A stretch of 64,000 nt of DNA, from positions 209,340-273,339 of the forward strand of contig NZ_JAKUMM010000006.1 of assembly GCF_022601735.1 (NCBI RefSeq). Reading direction: 5' to 3'. A program made the position numbers and the translations under genes. Under the pieces are notes generated by a model that ran no database searches, was not told the origin of the DNA, and saw only the letters and a list, made by a program, of their open reading frames with translations. Shown here piece after piece: positions 59,708 through 64,000 of this stretch; position 1 is the first letter of the stretch, and the number at the start of each line of letters is the position of its first letter. This DNA comes from Atopomonas sediminilitoris (GTDB lineage: Bacteria; Pseudomonadota; Gammaproteobacteria; Pseudomonadales; Pseudomonadaceae).

Positions 59708-59810
59708 AACCAGTCCCCCAAAGAATCTCGCGATGTGCGGCCCAAAACCCCAAGCCAGCACGCTTTAGCGCGAGCCTAACCAGCCGCCCGGCACAACTCA
59801 AGGTCAATAG

Positions 59811-59826
59811 GTATGACCTGTCATAC
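59811..59826. promoter_or_regulatory. palindrome GTATGAC-CT-GTCATAC in the lldR-lldP spacer
   Basis: Perfect 7-bp inverted repeat, 104 nt upstream of lldR. A likely regulator site, though the sequence differs from the LldR site at 59896. Confidence 0.5.
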
Positions 59827-59895
59827 GACTTAAGTCGAACCGACACGAATTGACACAATTCTTACACAGCCATAAGCTGATCCGGCCCAAAGGTA

Positions 59896-59910
59896 ATTGG
59901 TATTACCAAT
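59896..59910. promoter_or_regulatory. probable LldR operator ATTGGTATTACCAAT
   Basis: Perfect 15-bp palindrome with T-GGTNNNACCA core, fitting FadR/LldR-type sites (TNGTNNNACNA). It lies 74 nt upstream of the first reading frame of the lactate operon. Confidence 0.75.
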
Positions 59911-59983
59911 TTACCAAAACAACAAATCTAATCAACGAAGGCGCGCTGCCGCATCAACTGACGCGCCGTAATGGGAGCCGTGT

Positions 59984-60069
59984 ATGAACTTAAGTGCCTT
60001 GTTGCTGGTCGCCCTCCTGTGCGCCTGCACCTCAGCCTTCAAGACCCCAGCCCGGCCGGAGGACTCGCA

Positions 60070-60073
<4 letters not shown>
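59984..60073 (+). CDS. 29-residue lipoprotein-like peptide coupled to lldP
   Basis: ATG 59984, with GGGAG about 7 nt upstream, opens 29 codons: [19 protein letters not shown] then [10 protein letters not shown] and TGA. A hydrophobic core followed by LCAC resembles a signal peptide with lipobox (Cys15), leaving a mature peptide of about 15 residues. The stop overlaps the lldP start (ATGA). It could be a true small lipoprotein, or a leader whose translation sets lldP translation. It lacks support other than this layout. Confidence 0.5.
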
Positions 60074-61764
<1,691 letters not shown>

Positions 61765-61824
61765 TGCCCCAGACGGTGCGCCCTTAGCGGGGCGCGCCCA
61801 AGTGAATCGATTGGAAGCCGCGTG

Positions 61825-62967
61825 ATGATTATTTCTGCCTCAACCGACTACCGCGCCGCCGCCCAGCGCAAGCTGCCGCCCTTCTTGTTTCATTACATCG
61901 ACGGTGGCGCTTACGCCGAACACACGCTCAAGCGCAACGTCAGCGATCTGGCCGACATTGCCCTGCGCCAGCGCGTGCTCAACAACATGGCGCAGCTGAG
62001 CTTAGAAACCCAGTTATTCAACGAAACCCTGAGCATGCCGGTGGCCCTGTCGCCGGTCGGCCTGACCGGCATGTACGCGCGCCGTGGCGAAGTACAAGCC
62101 GCACGCGCCGCAGCCAGCAAAGGCGTGCCGTTTACCTTATCCACCGTGTCGGTATGCCCGATTGAAGAAGTCGCCCCAGCGATCAGCCGCCCGATGTGGT
62201 TTCAGCTGTACGTGCTCAAAGACCGTGGCTTTATGCGCAATGTGCTGGAGCGCGCCAAAGCCGCCGGCGTGACCACCCTGGTGTTCACCGTCGACATGCC
62301 GACCCCCGGCGCCCGCTACCGTGACGCGCACTCAGGCATGAGCGGCCCGTACGCGCCGCTGCGCCGTATGCTGCAAGCCATGACCCATCCGCAGTGGGCA
62401 CTGGATGTCGGCGTACTGGGCAAGCCGCACGACTTGGGCAATATCTCCACCTACCGCGGCTATCCCACGGGGCTGGGGGATTACATCGGCTGGCTGACCG
62501 ACAACTTCGACCCCTCCATCTCATGGCAAGACCTGCAGTGGATCCGTGACTTCTGGGACGGCCCCATGGTGATCAAGGGCATTCTCGACCCCGACGATGC
62601 GCGCGATGCGGTGACCTTTGGCGCCGACGGCATCGTGGTCTCGAACCACGGCGGTCGTCAGCTCGACGGCGTGCTGTCCAGCGCCCGCGCCCTGCCGCCG
62701 ATTGCCGAGGCAGTCAAAGGCGAGCTGAAAATCCTGGTCGACTCAGGCATCCGCACCGGCTTAGACGTAGTGCGCATGCTCGCCCTCGGCGCCGATTGCT
62801 GCATGCTTGGCCGCGCCTTTGTCTATGCCCTCGCCGCAGACGGCGAAGCCGGCGTATGCAATCTGCTGGACCTGATCGAGAAAGAGCTGCGCGTGGCCAT
62901 GGTGCTCACCGGCGCCAAATCGATCAGCGAGATCAATGCCGACTTGCTGGTGCGCAGCGGCGTTTAA
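61825..62967 (+). CDS. lldD: L-lactate dehydrogenase (quinone, FMN)
   Basis: A 380-residue membrane-associated FMN enzyme oxidising L-lactate to pyruvate. Matches E. coli LldD closely: [53 protein letters not shown], and the catalytic His in [14 protein letters not shown], with [20 protein letters not shown] for FMN phosphate. ATG 61825 is preferred to the adjoining GTG; GGAAG stands 7 nt upstream. Confidence 0.97.
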   Translation: MIISASTDYRAAAQRKLPPFLFHYIDGGAYAEHTLKRNVSDLADIALRQRVLNNMAQLSLETQLFNETLSMPVALSPVGLTGMYARRGEVQAARAAASKGVPFTLSTVSVCPIEEVAPAISRPMWFQLYVLKDRGFMRNVLERAKAAGVTTLVFTVDMPTPGARYRDAHSGMSGPYAPLRRMLQAMTHPQWALDVGVLGKPHDLGNISTYRGYPTGLGDYIGWLTDNFDPSISWQDLQWIRDFWDGPMVIKGILDPDDARDAVTFGADGIVVSNHGGRQLDGVLSSARALPPIAEAVKGELKILVDSGIRTGLDVVRMLALGADCCMLGRAFVYALAADGEAGVCNLLDLIEKELRVAMVLTGAKSISEINADLLVRSGV

Positions 62968-63025
62968 TGTTCCCCTCGCGCGCGAGGACTTGAGAGCGGG
63001 CTAAAGCCCCACAGCGTGAATTCTG

Positions 63026-64000
63026 ATGAGCCTACCCAGTGTTTTTCTCGATGCCGTCCAACAACTGATCCCGCCCGCGCGGCGTTTTGCTGATCCGCTG
63101 TCGACGCTGGCCTTCGGTACCGACGCCAGCTTCTACCGGCTCATCCCGCAGCTGGTGTTGCGCGTTGAAAGCGAATGGGAAGTGCAGGAAATCCTGCGCC
63201 ATGCACACGCGCAGCAAGTGCCCGTCACCTTTCGCGCCGCCGGCACCAGCTTGTCTGGGCAGGCGATTACCGATTCGGTCTTGATCGTACTGGGCGAACA
63301 CTGGCAAGGCCGCGAAATCCGCGCCGACGGCGCGCAAATTCGCTTGCAACCGGGCGTGATCGGCGCGCAAGCCAACGCCGCCTTGGCGCCATTTGGACGC
63401 AAAATCGGCCCTGATCCCGCCTCAATCAATGCCTGCAAAATCGGCGGCATTGCCGCCAACAATGCCAGCGGCATGTGCTGCGGCACCGCGCAAAACAGCT
63501 ACCACACCTTAGCCGGCATGCGCTTGCTGCTGGCCGATGGCAGCGTGCTCGATAGCGAAGATGCGCAAAGCGTCAGCCGCTTTCGCCAACAGCACGCCGA
63601 GCTATTGGCGCAGCTGGATGCCTTGGCCAAGCAAACCCGCGCCGACAGCGCACTGGCCGAGAAGATCCGCCACAAATATCGCCTCAAAAACACCACCGGC
63701 TTGTCGCTCAACGCGCTGATCGACTTCCACGACCCGCTGGATATTTTGCAGCACCTGATGATTGGCTCCGAAGGCACGCTCGGCTTTATCAGCGCCATCA
63801 CCTACAACACCGTGGCCGAGCATGCGCACAAGGCCTCGACCTTGGTGGTGTTTGCCGACGCCAACCTCTGCTGTCAGGCCGTCACTGCACTGAAAAGCAC
63901 GCCGGTGGCCGCCGTCGAGCTGATCGACCGTCGCGGCCTGCGCTCGGTCGAGCACAAAGCGGGACTACCGGCCTTTGTTAAAACCCTGCCTGAAGCCGCC
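63026..64000 (+). CDS. dld: FAD-dependent D-lactate dehydrogenase, N-terminal part (runs off window)
   Basis: 325 codons are visible, all open to the window end. FAD-binding type-4 (PCMH) domain: VPVTFRAAGTSLSGQAITDSVLI in pieces, GRKIGPDPASINACKIGGIAANNASGMCCG in pieces, and HKYRLKNTTGLSLNALIDF. Pseudomonas carries a roughly 940-residue D-lactate dehydrogenase with C-terminal Fe-S and CCG domains in this position; those parts are outside the window. With lldP and lldD it allows growth on both lactate isomers. Confidence 0.88.
   Translation, partial: MSLPSVFLDAVQQLIPPARRFADPLSTLAFGTDASFYRLIPQLVLRVESEWEVQEILRHAHAQQVPVTFRAAGTSLSGQAITDSVLIVLGEHWQGREIRADGAQIRLQPGVIGAQANAALAPFGRKIGPDPASINACKIGGIAANNASGMCCGTAQNSYHTLAGMRLLLADGSVLDSEDAQSVSRFRQQHAELLAQLDALAKQTRADSALAEKIRHKYRLKNTTGLSLNALIDFHDPLDILQHLMIGSEGTLGFISAITYNTVAEHAHKASTLVVFADANLCCQAVTALKSTPVAAVELIDRRGLRSVEHKAGLPAFVKTLPEAA

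Overview
The window reads as chromosomal DNA of a Pseudomonas-like gammaproteobacterium (Pseudomonadaceae). The evidence is high G+C by eye, dense coding, and several gene runs in the order I recall from Pseudomonas genomes: thiD-thiE-hemL; mpl-ubiX; groES-groEL-fxsA; ampG-mscS-yajQ-response regulator-panE-histidine kinase; mutT-GST-argJ-secA; rnfH-ratA-smpB; and lldR-lldP-lldD-dld. I saw no rRNA, tRNA, CRISPR array, prophage or transposase. The only mobile element is a group II intron.

Layout. 1-6.9 kb: start of amn, a small unknown protein, a DUF1275 membrane protein, an AidB-type acyl-CoA dehydrogenase with its TetR regulator, a 7TMR-DISM hybrid histidine kinase and a DUF962 membrane protein. 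7-13.2 kb: thiD-thiE-hemL plus two following genes, flanked by two solo periplasmic binding proteins. The second of these is broken by an in-frame stop right after its signal peptide. 13.5-18.5 kb: mpl-ubiX-lipoprotein, exaC-type aldehyde dehydrogenase and a divergent AraC regulator. 18.6-24 kb: groES-groEL-fxsA with the intron. 24-36.9 kb: HugZ-like protein, SDR, DUF481 porin-like protein, ATL, AmpG, MscS, YajQ, signalling genes, PanE, cobalamin adenosyltransferase, HI0933-type flavoprotein and Nudix-ThiE fusion. 36.9-46.2 kb: GST, argJ, secA, M23 peptidase, DUF721, rnfH, ratA, NSS transporter, smpB. 46.3-51.9 kb: a GntR/UTRA regulator diverging from an ABC-importer operon that contains an alkaline-phosphatase-superfamily enzyme. 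52-58.9 kb: lipoprotein, a 14-bp tandem repeat, BASS transporter, an SDR / heme-propeller / MFS operon and an AraC regulator. 59-64 kb: the lactate locus, cut by the window end inside dld.

The most striking feature is the 2,781-nt group II intron at 18611-21391. It sits inside the termination codon of groEL. The exons read ...ATGATGTA | A..., so splicing restores TAA, while the unspliced message reads TAG because the intron begins with G. A six-base EBS1 (TACATC) in a hairpin loop exactly complements the last six exon bases (GATGTA). Domain V, domain VI with a bulged A, and an RT-maturase-HNH protein are present. The protein frame is interrupted by TGA at codon 23, where relatives as I recall them carry tryptophan. 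A group II intron at this same codon is known from Azotobacter groEL, so the insertion site itself has a precedent. The stop in the maturase, the long 5' ribozyme part and the coupling to a heat-shock promoter deserve attention.

Other points of note are a 29-codon lipoprotein-like reading frame translationally coupled to lldP, clear operator-like palindromes in front of the lactate and ABC-importer operons, and an uncharacterised periplasmic CxxCH/beta-propeller protein in an operon with a sugar-type SDR and an MFS transporter.
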